64,000 bases of DNA from positions 3,720,001-3,784,000 of the forward strand of contig OX381708.1 in assembly GCA_947462335.1 (NCBI GenBank), written 5' to 3'. The translations under genes and the position numbers were made by a program. Below the pieces are notes generated by a model. It worked only from the letters and a program-made list of their open reading frames with translations. It was not told the DNA's origin and made no database searches. Of the stretch, positions 54,038-62,873 are shown one piece after another. Positions within the stretch are counted from its first letter, which is position 1; every line of letters starts with the position of its first letter. This stretch comes from Harmothoe impar (lineage: Eukaryota; Annelida; Polychaeta; Phyllodocida; Polynoidae).

Positions 54038-57000
54038 TCATATCTCTAAAGGACTCGTTGTCACACCGTCAGAATGCACGCGACGCTTATAATACAAGTA
54101 GCGCACGCCGTCTTTCTCTATGGTGTAGGTGACCATTTTGTTTCGCACCACTTTGAAGTTTCTATTTACAGCAATGAGAGTTTTTCGTTGGCGAAGAACA
54201 TCCAAGAAGTCGTCTGGTTCCTGAGGGTTTTGTTTCTTCTGTACGCCTTTTGCACTCCATTTTTTGGATTTTCTTTCACCGGTGTCGCTGACTCGATCGT
54301 AGCAAATGTAAGTCTTAGGGTTGAGACTTAGGATCCCGTCACCTTCCCACTCCGCTTTCATAAGCCCCGAAGTTCTCAGATCGTGAAGGTACCGTCTCTC
54401 ACAACATCCGCCGGGCGGCGGACACCATTCTCGCACTCTTTCCGTTTTTGTCTTCACGAAAAGCTCTAAGTGATCGTCGCACACCGCTGTCGGAAGCCAC
54501 TTTCGTTTCTCTCTGAAGTACGTCTCTCTCAGGCGAGGTTTGACTAGGTCATCCAACGTGTCACCGCTGAGAGCCATGTAAAGACTGTCGGTGTCCATTT
54601 GACAAAGGGCATAATCGCGCCGATCGACGAATCTATCCAAGAAGTCGTATGTGAACTCTAACATTTTCAACTTCGCGTACTGGTATACCATGAACCCTAT
54701 TTGAATAGGGAGGTTGTTGTTGACTGTTTTCGGTTGTAGTTCGACTTCAAACAGATCGGAACTCAACTCGGACGCCTTTTTGAAGCGCCACGAATTGGCC
54801 AATAGTTCGAACTTCCGACTGTCAGTGTATCTCACCGCCGTGTGTTTTTCTTTGTTGCAGATTGTTTTACCGTACGTAGCGTTTCCCATTAACTTGTAAC
54901 AGTCTGACAGAATTTTCTCGTTCTCGTTCACGTCGCCACGTCTTCGCGCCGCCGTTACTTCGTCCGCGAAACCGGCAAAGGAGCGTTTAGGTAGGTATTC
55001 TACCACCAGCTGCACTTTGGTGACTATCAAACCGTGCTCTAAATACCACTTGAGAAGCGGCGTTCCCAAGAGAATATTTTTTCCGTGGTAACTCCCTATC
55101 AGACATCTCTGAGGCGTGTTCAACAGCTTTTCTTCCTGCGCAAAGTCTGACATGTGAGGTCCTATGTCCGATTTTGAAACGGTCGCGTTCTTGAAAACGG
55201 GGGTCATTTCTTCGAAGTAGTCTCGTAGGTGAGGCGGCGTAGTGATGTCCACTTGAACTAAACCGAACATTTTCTCCTCTTTCACAGCGGAAAGGATGTC
55301 GCTCTCGCTCATCGCGTTTCGAGACACTTTCAAAGCGTCAACCTTCCAGCGTTGTTGGGAGGCCTTGACCCGCTCATCTCGACGCTTCATCTCTCGCCAT
55401 TCGCACTCCCACACGACGACCAGCTTGTGACCTAGCGCTTTCAAGTAAGCGCTTACTCTGGTCGTTCTGTCGCGTCTCTCCTCTCTCAGTGAAGCGCACT
55501 GATATCGGTGCGACGGTATGCACTCGTGAGCGTGGAACCAACACCCGTGAAACTGGAAAACCGTATTAGAGGCCGCGTGAAACCCGTCCACGCGAATTCT
55601 CCGACAGCCTACAACCATCTCGCCGCCGTTCAAAGCGTGGCGCAGTTTCACGTCGCGGTCGTGCTCTACGAAGCGTAACCACTCCAAAGCGCTGTGAGAG
55701 TTTCTTTGCCTAATTTCGGGCTTGAACTCGGTCTCGGGCCGTCTCACCGCGTAATAGCCCGTGCAGTGCGCTTCGCTCATGCAGCGCAAGTACAGAGAGT
55801 TAGCGTCTAGTCCTAGGATGTGTTGGCACGGTCTCGCTTCTTCGCCGTACTTGTGCTCCCTTATCCGCGTGGTGCCCTTCTCGTGAAATCTATGGAAGAT
55901 GATGGAAGGACCGCCGACTAGATTTTCTTTGATCAGAGCGTGGAGGACGGCGTCGAACTGGGGGAACGTTGTGAACGCGTCTTCTAGGTTTTGGAAGAGG
56001 AACCGTAAAGTCAAACCGGCGAGAGAAACTCCGTCTTTCAACATGTCAATGCCACGATCTTGGAAAAATTTAGCGTGATTTTTCAGAGCTTCTATGAAAG
56101 GTTTGACGTCTTTGTTGTTGTAGTGGATCAAGTAGTCTTCCATAGTTTGCATCTTCTCGTCGGACCAAACTTTCTGACATGCGGCGTAGTCGGATTCGGA
56201 CATTTTGACGCCCGTCAGCTCGCTGTCGAAAGCCGATCTCGGTGGCAGCGTTCTGTTTGCCAGTTTCCTGGTAGACGTCATCCATTCGTAAGGAAAGTGA
56301 CCTTTCTCTTCGTTTCTGGTGAAAGCTCGCAAATAGGTCGCGTAGTTGTAACCGGGTGCCAAATAGTTGACTACGTCCAAGAAAACCGTGTGCTGTGTGT
56401 AAACCGCCAAGTATTGATTGCTTCTCTTTATGACGCTGAATTCTTGGTTTCTTCGGTCTCCGGAGGCGAAGAACGAGTGAAGGCGTATTTTGATCAGGTT
56501 CAAGTCGTAACGCCCCGAGTTGAAGCCCACGACTGGAGCTTGACGGATGTATCTCAGAAGACGCTTCTTCAGTTGAACTAACGGGTGTCTGGTCTGAGCC
56601 GCAGCGAAGCCGCCTGGAGAAGGGGTGAACGTCGCCTCCTCCAGCAGGAGAGCTTCACCTATCGCCGCATCTAACTTCGCTAAGGTCGATCGGTAAAGTT
56701 CTAGCACAGCTTCCCCGATGACTTTGGCGTTCTCGTTTATGTGATTTAAAACTCGGTCCAACAAGGGGTCGGAATCTGCGTCGGATTCTCTGACGAAGCA
56801 GACGGGCCCCTCCCACCCCGGAAAGTCGGATGCGACGCTAGCCGACAAAGGGACGTGATCCCACAGCAGGGACACGTGTTCCGTCGACGGTTCTTTGCAC
56901 GGTCTGAAGAAAGCCTCGAAATCGAAGGCGATCTTGTAAGGGTAGATTCCGGAATGTCCGTCGGGGGGAAAAATGGAGAAGTCTGCTAGCGCTTCGAAAA

Positions 57001-58162
57001 TCGTTCTCGAATTTTGGTAGATGCCACCTACGTAGCGCAACTTGACTTGTCGGCAAGAGGAAAGCTGGTTCCTGTGTCTCTTCAGCAAGAACTCGGTGGT
57101 GAACGCCGCCTTACACTTGCAACATTCGTATATGCCCGCGTACGCGTTGAAGTCCGTGACGAGAGAGACGTGCAAACCGCCTTTCGCCGTCAGGTGTAGG
57201 TTGACTTTACCTCGGGCGGCCAGAGTTCTGGAAGGCGGTCTGATCAGAGTAACGCGTCTTCTCAACTTCCGCCCCGGCACTTGACGCGACGCGGTGTAAA
57301 CCGCTATCTGTACGTCAAACAAGTTCTCTAACGCGGGTAAGTCGCGGATGTTCAGACCCGGAAAGGATTCAGGTGTGGCAGCGGGACAGAACTGACGTAA
57401 CAAATCTGAAGCGCGCTTGCTGGTGTTGTATAAGTGAAAGGAAATGCAGCGGAAGATGCAGAGGTTGTCCTTGTTGGGAAAATCTAACACGCCGCTTCTC
57501 TTTCCAACTCGACCGGCCTGAGTGATCCTACCGCCTATGGGGAATTCCCACGGTCCCATGTAAACGCAAATGTTCAAATTGGTAGGAAAAAGAACGTGCC
57601 ACTTGGTGTCAGCGTCGCAAAGTTTCCGTACTTCCTCGCAAGCGACGGTGTTTTCCATCTTTGAGAGGAGCTCTTCCAAAGTTTCTGAATTAGTTATAGT
57701 AGGGAGCGGTTGTATGAGAGTTGCGTTGTTCTGGGAGGCGTGAAAGTAGGGCAGTTTGCTCTTGTCTTCTCTGTGTTGTAAGAGTAAGCCTACCGAGAAA
57801 CCCACTTTGTATCTGAATCTTTGTGTCAAGTGAATGCGACGCATAGTATCTACAGCGTCACTCAACTCGCCGGTTGGTAGCCTGAAGTTTGTTACACTCA
57901 CGCGAGTCCCGTGCATCCTGACGCCCGTTTGTATCGCAGGCCAATTCGCCGTGAACGTTTCCTCCCCGTTCGGTACAGCACATATGCACGGAGGGACGGT
58001 CACCCCGTCCAGAGATTCGCGTCGACAGGCGATCTTTCGGCAATCGCCTTCGCCGCATAGAGGGCAAAACTTAGGTACTACTCTACAATTTTCTACGTGT
58101 CTCTCGTGGTTGTACGGTCTTTTAAACATTTTGAAACACTTTTCGCATACGTACTGTGTCAT
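54038..58162 (-). CDS. Protein-primed family B DNA polymerase (1374 aa)
   Basis: The start is ATG at 58160-58162; longer frames begin with a non-ATG codon. N-terminal zinc finger (C, C, H, H/C within residues 6-26), a region with NKDNLCIFRCIS near 230-241, and a second finger (347-370). Exonuclease motifs: FDFEA (414-416), FNSGRYD (547-553), Y-NNK-D (681-685). Polymerase motifs: A DANSLYL (from 786), B KLMGNATYGKT (about 1090-1100), C DTDS (1190-1193). Between A and B lies FHGCWFHAHEC ... VWECEW (871-922), resembling Vsr-type endonucleases. It would replicate the linear element from a protein primer at its termini. Size and motifs fit Polinton PolB. Confidence 0.97.
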   Translation of the reverse strand: MTQYVCEKCFKMFKRPYNHERHVENCRVVPKFCPLCGEGDCRKIACRRESLDGVTVPPCICAVPNGEETFTANWPAIQTGVRMHGTRVSVTNFRLPTGELSDAVDTMRRIHLTQRFRYKVGFSVGLLLQHREDKSKLPYFHASQNNATLIQPLPTITNSETLEELLSKMENTVACEEVRKLCDADTKWHVLFPTNLNICVYMGPWEFPIGGRITQAGRVGKRSGVLDFPNKDNLCIFRCISFHLYNTSKRASDLLRQFCPAATPESFPGLNIRDLPALENLFDVQIAVYTASRQVPGRKLRRRVTLIRPPSRTLAARGKVNLHLTAKGGLHVSLVTDFNAYAGIYECCKCKAAFTTEFLLKRHRNQLSSCRQVKLRYVGGIYQNSRTIFEALADFSIFPPDGHSGIYPYKIAFDFEAFFRPCKEPSTEHVSLLWDHVPLSASVASDFPGWEGPVCFVRESDADSDPLLDRVLNHINENAKVIGEAVLELYRSTLAKLDAAIGEALLLEEATFTPSPGGFAAAQTRHPLVQLKKRLLRYIRQAPVVGFNSGRYDLNLIKIRLHSFFASGDRRNQEFSVIKRSNQYLAVYTQHTVFLDVVNYLAPGYNYATYLRAFTRNEEKGHFPYEWMTSTRKLANRTLPPRSAFDSELTGVKMSESDYAACQKVWSDEKMQTMEDYLIHYNNKDVKPFIEALKNHAKFFQDRGIDMLKDGVSLAGLTLRFLFQNLEDAFTTFPQFDAVLHALIKENLVGGPSIIFHRFHEKGTTRIREHKYGEEARPCQHILGLDANSLYLRCMSEAHCTGYYAVRRPETEFKPEIRQRNSHSALEWLRFVEHDRDVKLRHALNGGEMVVGCRRIRVDGFHAASNTVFQFHGCWFHAHECIPSHRYQCASLREERRDRTTRVSAYLKALGHKLVVVWECEWREMKRRDERVKASQQRWKVDALKVSRNAMSESDILSAVKEEKMFGLVQVDITTPPHLRDYFEEMTPVFKNATVSKSDIGPHMSDFAQEEKLLNTPQRCLIGSYHGKNILLGTPLLKWYLEHGLIVTKVQLVVEYLPKRSFAGFADEVTAARRRGDVNENEKILSDCYKLMGNATYGKTICNKEKHTAVRYTDSRKFELLANSWRFKKASELSSDLFEVELQPKTVNNNLPIQIGFMVYQYAKLKMLEFTYDFLDRFVDRRDYALCQMDTDSLYMALSGDTLDDLVKPRLRETYFREKRKWLPTAVCDDHLELFVKTKTERVREWCPPPGGCCERRYLHDLRTSGLMKAEWEGDGILSLNPKTYICYDRVSDTGERKSKKWSAKGVQKKQNPQEPDDFLDVLRQRKTLIAVNRNFKVVRNKMVTYTIEKDGVRYLYYKRRVHSDGVTTSPLEI

Positions 58163-58189
58163 GTTTTTTTTCACTCAGTTACCAACTAC

Positions 58190-58307
58190 TTAGCCGTCTA
58201 ACTATCTATCTATCTATCAATCTATCTGTCTATCTATCTATCTATTTATCTTTCTGTCTGCTGTCTGTGTATCCGTCTGTCTGTCTCATACAGCGTACGT
58301 CAAACGC

Positions 58308-58335
<28 letters not shown>
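58190..58335. repeat. TCTA/TATC and GT microsatellites between PolB and PC4-like genes
   Basis: About fifteen TCTA-type units (58202-58262) are followed by (GT)n at 58303-58332. They fill the gap between the PC4-like stop (58355) and the polymerase start (58162), so no separate promoter is evident for the polymerase. Confidence 0.85.
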
Positions 58336-58339
<4 letters not shown>

Positions 58340-58354
58340 AGCGTTGAGCGTCTC

Positions 58355-59496
58355 TCATTCCGAATCTATGCCGAGATATTTCAGAATGATCTCTGTTTTG
58401 TCATCCAACTCTTTGAGCGCTCTGGCGGACAGCGTCACTCCCTGCTGTGTGGGTTTTTTGTCAGGACCTTCGTACTTGCGCACGTGGACGAGGTTCTTAC
58501 CGCTGTAGTAGCTCACAGCTGCGTACACTTCGCCCTCCTCATCCAGCACTGCGAACCAGGGGGTGTGATTAGGTTTTCCTTGCGCGGCCGCTGTGTCGCG
58601 TATGCGCACCACTGCGCGGATATCGGCGATGCGTGCTATTAGCTCGCGCAGCGCGTCGGCCGTGAAGTGCACTCGCTTGCTTCTGGTCAGAGACGCCTCT
58701 TTCACCTGGCCGTCTTTTGTGTAGCGCGGCCTCCTAGACAGTCTAGCCACGTCCTCCCAGATCTCCAGCGTCAAAGCTCCGTCTAAGCAGAACTCTAACC
58801 CGAGAAGACGGGAGAAGGTTTTCTCTGCTTCTTCTCGTCCATCTCGTTCTTTTTCTTGCATTTTTCTCTTCTTACTAGGCCTTGTTGTTCTGGAACTCAC
58901 CTTAGAACGTTTCACACCCGCAGGATGAGTAACACCATCAGCGTGAGCTGAATCAGCAGCAGAACCGATAGCAGGAGCAGCGTCAGCGCTGGTGGTATCC
59001 GAGGCCTCGTTGTTGGAACAGCGCAGCCACACGCCGTCGGTGCTGAGTGTAGCGGTAGAAGATGAAGCGCCGCCGCCCTCGTAAGGTGGCGGTGAGGGCA
59101 GTCGCCACGGACCGGACGGGACGCTACTAGTGGAGGAAGTGAGGTCGAAAGGTCGAAGAGGGAAGCCGAAAAACGTACCGCCCACCCCTTTCCCTTCGGG
59201 TTGTTCGTACGCCTCGTCGTCAGCGTCGTTCTCTGTCTCACCCTGTTGCTGCTGCTCCTCCTCCTCCTCCTCTTCTTCTCGGTTTAGGGGCTGAGTGTCC
59301 GAATAGCTGTCACTCTCAGCGCGAGCGGCGTCGAGGGCGTCGGTCGATGTAGTGGTGGAGGAGAGGGGCTGTGCAACGTGCGTCAGGTCATCAAAGTCAT
59401 CAACAGTAGTGGGGAGGTAAAAACCCGGTTGCCAGTACTGCGCTGTGCCAGGAGCGTTGTCGTCAGTAGTAGTAGCGGTAGCAGCAGGTGCAGCAG

Positions 59497-59551
<55 letters not shown>

Positions 59552-59962
59552 CGCAACAGTAGCAGGCGCAGCAGCCTCAGCAGGCGCAGCAGTAGCAGGC
59601 GCAGCGGTAGCAGGTGCAGCAGCAGCAGCAGCAGCCGCAGCAGGCGGGGCGGCAGTAGCAGCGGCAGCGCGCTTAGCAGCAACGTGTACCGTCGCGAGTG
59701 TAACAACGTCGCTAGCACGACGACTACTACCAGTAGTACTACTACTACTACTACTACTACTACTAGTACTACTACTGCTACTACTACTGCTACTACTACT
59801 ACTACTGCCGCGAGCGCTCGCTACAGCGGGAGGGTGATAAGACCAAGCGGCTGCGGCGGTAGTCTCATTTTCAGTAGCAAGAGGAGGCACTGACGCTAAA
59901 CGAGCGCTGTTCCGCGTAGTCTTCTTGTTCTTGGACGGCGCTAGGTGTTGTCTTTTGCTCAT
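58355..59962 (-). CDS. PC4-like ssDNA-binding C-terminal repeats on a low-complexity protein (535 aa)
   Basis: ATG at 59960-59962 (MSKRQHLAPSKNKK) is preferred; the frame extends upstream only with a non-ATG codon. The first 320 residues are poly-Ser, poly-Ala and acidic tracts. A basic patch follows (SKVSSRTTRPSKKRK). The last about 160 residues hold two similar modules: YTKDGQVKEASLTRSKRVHF ... ALRELIARI, and GKNLVHVRKYEGPDKKPTQQ ... ALKELDDKTEI. Both follow the PC4 plan (beta strands, KPT-x-x-G-V-x-L, then a helix), used by transcription coactivators and ssDNA-binding proteins. It is a good candidate ssDNA-binding or transcription factor for element replication. Confidence 0.75.
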
Positions 59963-60021
59963 GGTGGTGACTGTAGAGAGCAGCAAAAGAATGAGTGAGT
60001 GAATGGAGGTTTCCAGACCCC

Positions 60022-60029
60022 TTATATAC
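60022..60029 (-). promoter_or_regulatory. Minus-strand TATA box for the PC4-like gene
   Basis: TATATAAG on the minus strand lies about 60 bases before the ATG at 59962, so transcription should start near 59995, inside the non-ATG extension. This supports the ATG at 59962 as the real start. Confidence 0.7.
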
Positions 60030-60900
60030 GCCTTCTCGCTTCTAGAGCTAAGCTACTTACTGACCCTGTTCAGCTGCCGCCGGCTGGCCGGCGGCCATTC
60101 ACAAAGAGAAACAAAAGACATAAGGCATGACGTTTTCAGCTGGATCCCTTTCCCCCCTTTTGAGAGATCGACTGTCATGAGCTAAGCCGCTTACCACCCT
60201 GTTCAGCAATTCAACGCGCATTAGCTGTATAAAGGATTAACCGGTTGCTGCTGTCGACTGACCGGCGGCCATTCACAAAGACATAAGGTATGACGTTTTC
60301 AGCTGGATCCCTTTCCCCTCTTTTTTTTTGAGGGATCCACTGTCATGAGCTAAGCCACTTACCACCCTGTTCAGCAATTCAGCGCGCGTTAGCTGTATAA
60401 AGGATTAACGGTGATGAGCTTAGAGTGTGTATACAAAAAAAAACTACAGGAGGCGTGTGGCGTGAAGCAGGACCCCCCTAAGACGAACGTGTCTGTCTGT
60501 GAGTAGAGGCGTGTGCATGTGGTGAGCGACTTAAGTGTAAGACAAAAAAAAAATCACCACCTCCTGCCTTGGTGAGTAGACCGGGCCGGCCAGGCGGCGG
60601 CCGGCTAGTTCAATAGGGAGGGGTGACAGCTGACTAAGGCTGTGCATGAAAAAAATCCGATTTTCACCTGACCTCTGACGTTTGTTACAATGAATGTCAG
60701 AGGGAGGGAGACGTCCTCAGGTAGGGGGTAGGAGGTAAGGCTATGGATGAGGAAGAAACACCGTTTTCAGCTGGTCTCCACGGATAGCGATGACACACCC
60801 CTCGTCATCTAAGCTCTTAAGGAGCGGAGCGGTTGAAAAAGCGTCATGCGGACAGGTCGCTACACAGCTGGAGTGCTGTTGGAAATGGGATTAAACTCCC
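60030..60900. promoter_or_regulatory. Divergent control region of Polinton B with an internal tandem duplication
   Basis: Two copies of about 150 bp (60110-60243 and 60280-60415) share GACGTTTTCAGCTGGATCCC, GTCATGAGCTAAGCC, CACCCTGTTCAGCAATTCA and TTAGCTGTATAAAGGATTAA. These and later blocks (GAGCTTAGAGTGTGTATA, AACTACAGG) recur in element A (4100-4600), where the unit is single. No ORF. Confidence 0.8.
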
Positions 60901-60903
60901 TCT

Positions 60904-60912
60904 GTATAAAAA
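60904..60912 (+). promoter_or_regulatory. TATA box for the Death-domain gene
   Basis: GTATAAAAAG lies about 137 bases before the ATG. A start near 60937 gives a leader containing a (CCG/CCA)n tract at 60967-61027. Confidence 0.7.
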
Positions 60913-60990
60913 GCTCTGATTTCTGTTGGAAAAAAACCATATCGCCTCTGACCACAGTAACGTCTACTACCACCACCGCCGCCACCACCG

Positions 60991-61021
<31 letters not shown>

Positions 61022-61041
61022 CACCGCCAAGACGAGACGAG

Positions 61042-61782
61042 ATGGCTCAAGCAATTCCACTTTCAAGCTCGCCTTCACCGCCTTGTCCACCTGAAAAAAA
61101 GTTAATGCAGCTTGACGACGTGAGACGCGCGAGGCAGACCGATGGGGAGAACAGAGAGGTAGGACAGCGGCGGTTAGCCTATAGCGACGCCTTGCTTCGT
61201 CAACTAGGTAAAGAGTTGAGCGGCTGTTGGAGAGAGTTGGGCAGTAGCTTAAAAGTTACCGCCGCCCGTATGGATGCTCTAGTAGAGCGCAGTGTCAAGA
61301 CACCGGAGGAGCTGTGTACGGCGATGTTCCGAGTCTGGTGGGGTGAAACCCCGCATCGTCATAGATGGGGAGAGCTCGGTCGCGTCTTCACCCGCATTAG
61401 ACGCGTGGAACTGTTGGCTCAGTGGATGTCCCTTCTCCACAGACAGGGGTTGGATTTCGAAAACCCCGACTCGCGCGCGATGCATAAGCACTTGGGCACC
61501 CTCGGCAGACGTCTAGGTAGCAGGTGGAAAGAGGTGGGGGACCATTTAAAATTGTCGCCTGAGAGGTTAGATAAGATCGCTGAAGAATGCGAATACGGAG
61601 GAAGTCCCGCTGAGTGGGCCTTCCGAGTGTTGAAAATGTGGCAAGATGAAGCTGACGGTGCCGGCGGTACACCTTTTGAACTCCTTCGAGTGTTGACTGA
61701 GGACATGGGAAAGTTTGACCTCGGCATCGCGATATTACTTGACTTTATCAAGCAAGAAACAACGAGAACGACGGACATGTGA
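61042..61782 (+). CDS. Tandem Death-domain protein (246 aa)
   Basis: The start is the ATG at 61042. After about 45 hydrophilic residues come two Death-domain-like modules: residues 47-130 (LLRQLGKELSGCWRELGSSL ... MFRVWW ... ELGRVF) and 147-236 (LGRRLGSRWKEVGDHLKLSP ... AFRVLKMW ... ELLRVL). Each has the family pattern: helix 1 with a leucine start, G-x-x-W-x-x-L/V-x-x-x-L, a helix with LxxI, then A-x-x-M/VL-x-x-W and a C-terminal L-x-x-A/L helix. Death domains pair with host Fas/MyD88/FADD-like adaptors in apoptosis and innate signalling; no enzyme domain accompanies them here. A role in blocking or redirecting host responses is inference. It has its own TATA and sits where A carries the alanine-rich gene. 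Confidence 0.85.
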   Translation: MAQAIPLSSSPSPPCPPEKKLMQLDDVRRARQTDGENREVGQRRLAYSDALLRQLGKELSGCWRELGSSLKVTAARMDALVERSVKTPEELCTAMFRVWWGETPHRHRWGELGRVFTRIRRVELLAQWMSLLHRQGLDFENPDSRAMHKHLGTLGRRLGSRWKEVGDHLKLSPERLDKIAEECEYGGSPAEWAFRVLKMWQDEADGAGGTPFELLRVLTEDMGKFDLGIAILLDFIKQETTRTTDM

Positions 61783-61932
61783 ATTGTTGTGTTTTATTTT
61801 CATACGTCTTCTTTATTAGTAAGTAAAAAAAAAAAAATCATAACAATTAAGACGCGCGCCCTCTTAAAGTGTCACTTCCTCCAGTCGCAGCTGATCGCCT
61901 CATCGAAGCACGTGATAAACAAAAAAAAACGA

Positions 61933-61974
61933 AGAGACACGCTTCTTCCTCTCGAGAGGAAGAAGCGTGTCTCT
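61933..61974. terminator. 42-bp perfect palindrome after the Death-domain gene
   Basis: Bases 61933-61953 and 61954-61974 are exact reverse complements without a spacer, about 150 bases past the stop. Transcribed, this forms a 21-bp hairpin. It could stop transcription, stabilise RNA 3' ends, or act at DNA level. A-rich sequence precedes it and T-rich sequence follows. Confidence 0.6.
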
Positions 61975-62032
61975 CGATTGAAATCTTTTTCTTTTCTTTT
62001 TTTCTTAAAAGAGACAAACGCCCCTTAGAGTG

Positions 62033-62180
62033 CCCCCCCACCCCCCTAGAGTGCCCCCCTCCCCCCTCCCCCCCTCCCCCCCCCCACCACTCGCCCCATG
62101 CATCCTAAAAGCGCCCCCCTCCCCATGCATCTTAAAGGGGCCCCCCTCCCCTTCCCTCCCCTCCCCTCCCCTCCCCCCCC
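62033..62180. repeat. C-rich low-complexity tract
   Basis: CCCCTCCCC-type sequence with ATGCATC(C/T)TAAA(A/G)GCGCCCCC units. Noncoding. Confidence 0.9.
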
Positions 62181-62324
62181 CTTTATACACTCTAAAGAAC
62201 GCTTCTACCTAGTTCAATAAGTCACTTCCAGTCGCTCGTAAAACAATAAAAAATGAAAAAAGAACAAAAACTTATATCGTAGTGTTTTTTATTAGTTTAC
62301 CGAAAAAAATAAGAGACTCGCCTC

Positions 62325-62372
62325 CTTCTCCTCCTCCTCCTCCTCCTCCTCCTCCTCCTCCTCCTCCTCCTC
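62325..62372. repeat. (CTC)n microsatellite
   Basis: About fifteen CTC units inside Polinton B, mirroring the (AGG)n tract in element A (3237-3270). Confidence 0.9.
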
Positions 62373-62448
62373 CAAAAAAAAAGATATCACATTTTAAAGC
62401 GCGTGACCCCTTAAAGACGCTCATCTCTTCATTAAGTCGCGTGACGTC

Positions 62449-62867
62449 ACTTCTTCTTCTTCTTCTTCTTCCGGTCACGTGATCAATCAGGTCACTTCCG
62501 GTCACGTGATCCTCAATCAGGTCACTCACTTCCGGTTGGCCATTAGGTCATGTGACGTCACTTCCGGTCACGTGACTCATCAGGTCACTTCCGGTCACGT
62601 GATCCTAAAGTAGGTCACTTCCGGTCCCCTAAGTAGGTCATATGACGTCACTTCCGGTCCATAAGTAGGTCATATGACCTCACTTCCGGTCACGTGACCA
62701 AATGGCGGCCTCTGATTGGCTAACTAGGTCACGTGACCTCACCACTAATCCCCTAAGTAGGTCACTTCCGGTCACGTGACCAAATGGAGGCCTCTGATTG
62801 GCTGCAGGTCGATTGAGTAATAAACAGTACTTAACTATAGTCCCGTTCCGATACATACTATACTACT
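62449..62867. repeat. Right terminal inverted repeat of Polinton B
   Basis: Reverse complement of the left arm; the last 128 bases differ at one position. It contains runs of CACTTCCGGTCACGTGA, TGACGTCA and CTGATTGGCT motifs. Confidence 0.95.
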
Positions 62868-62873
62868 GTGATG
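62868..62873. repeat. Target-site duplication GTGATG (right)
   Basis: Exact copy of 53398-53403, directly after the right terminus of Polinton B. Confidence 0.95.

Larger units (their letters stand above)
53404..62867. mobile_element. Polinton/Maverick element B: complete, 9464 bp, replication genes only
   Basis: Inverted terminal repeats with a perfect GTGATG duplication outside show a complete insertion. Contents: family B DNA polymerase (-), PC4-like protein (-), and tandem Death-domain protein (+). Integrase, packaging ATPase, protease and capsid genes, present in ordinary Polintons of 15-20 kb, are all absent. There is no sign of a frayed or decayed gene where they should be: the three genes and control regions fill the element. 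Termini and control region match element A. Confidence 0.95.

Noticed and set aside
59378..59893. Ser-, Leu- and Ala-rich ORFs opposite the PC4-like gene
   Set aside because: By-products of trinucleotide tracts in the low-complexity N-terminus of the real minus-strand gene.
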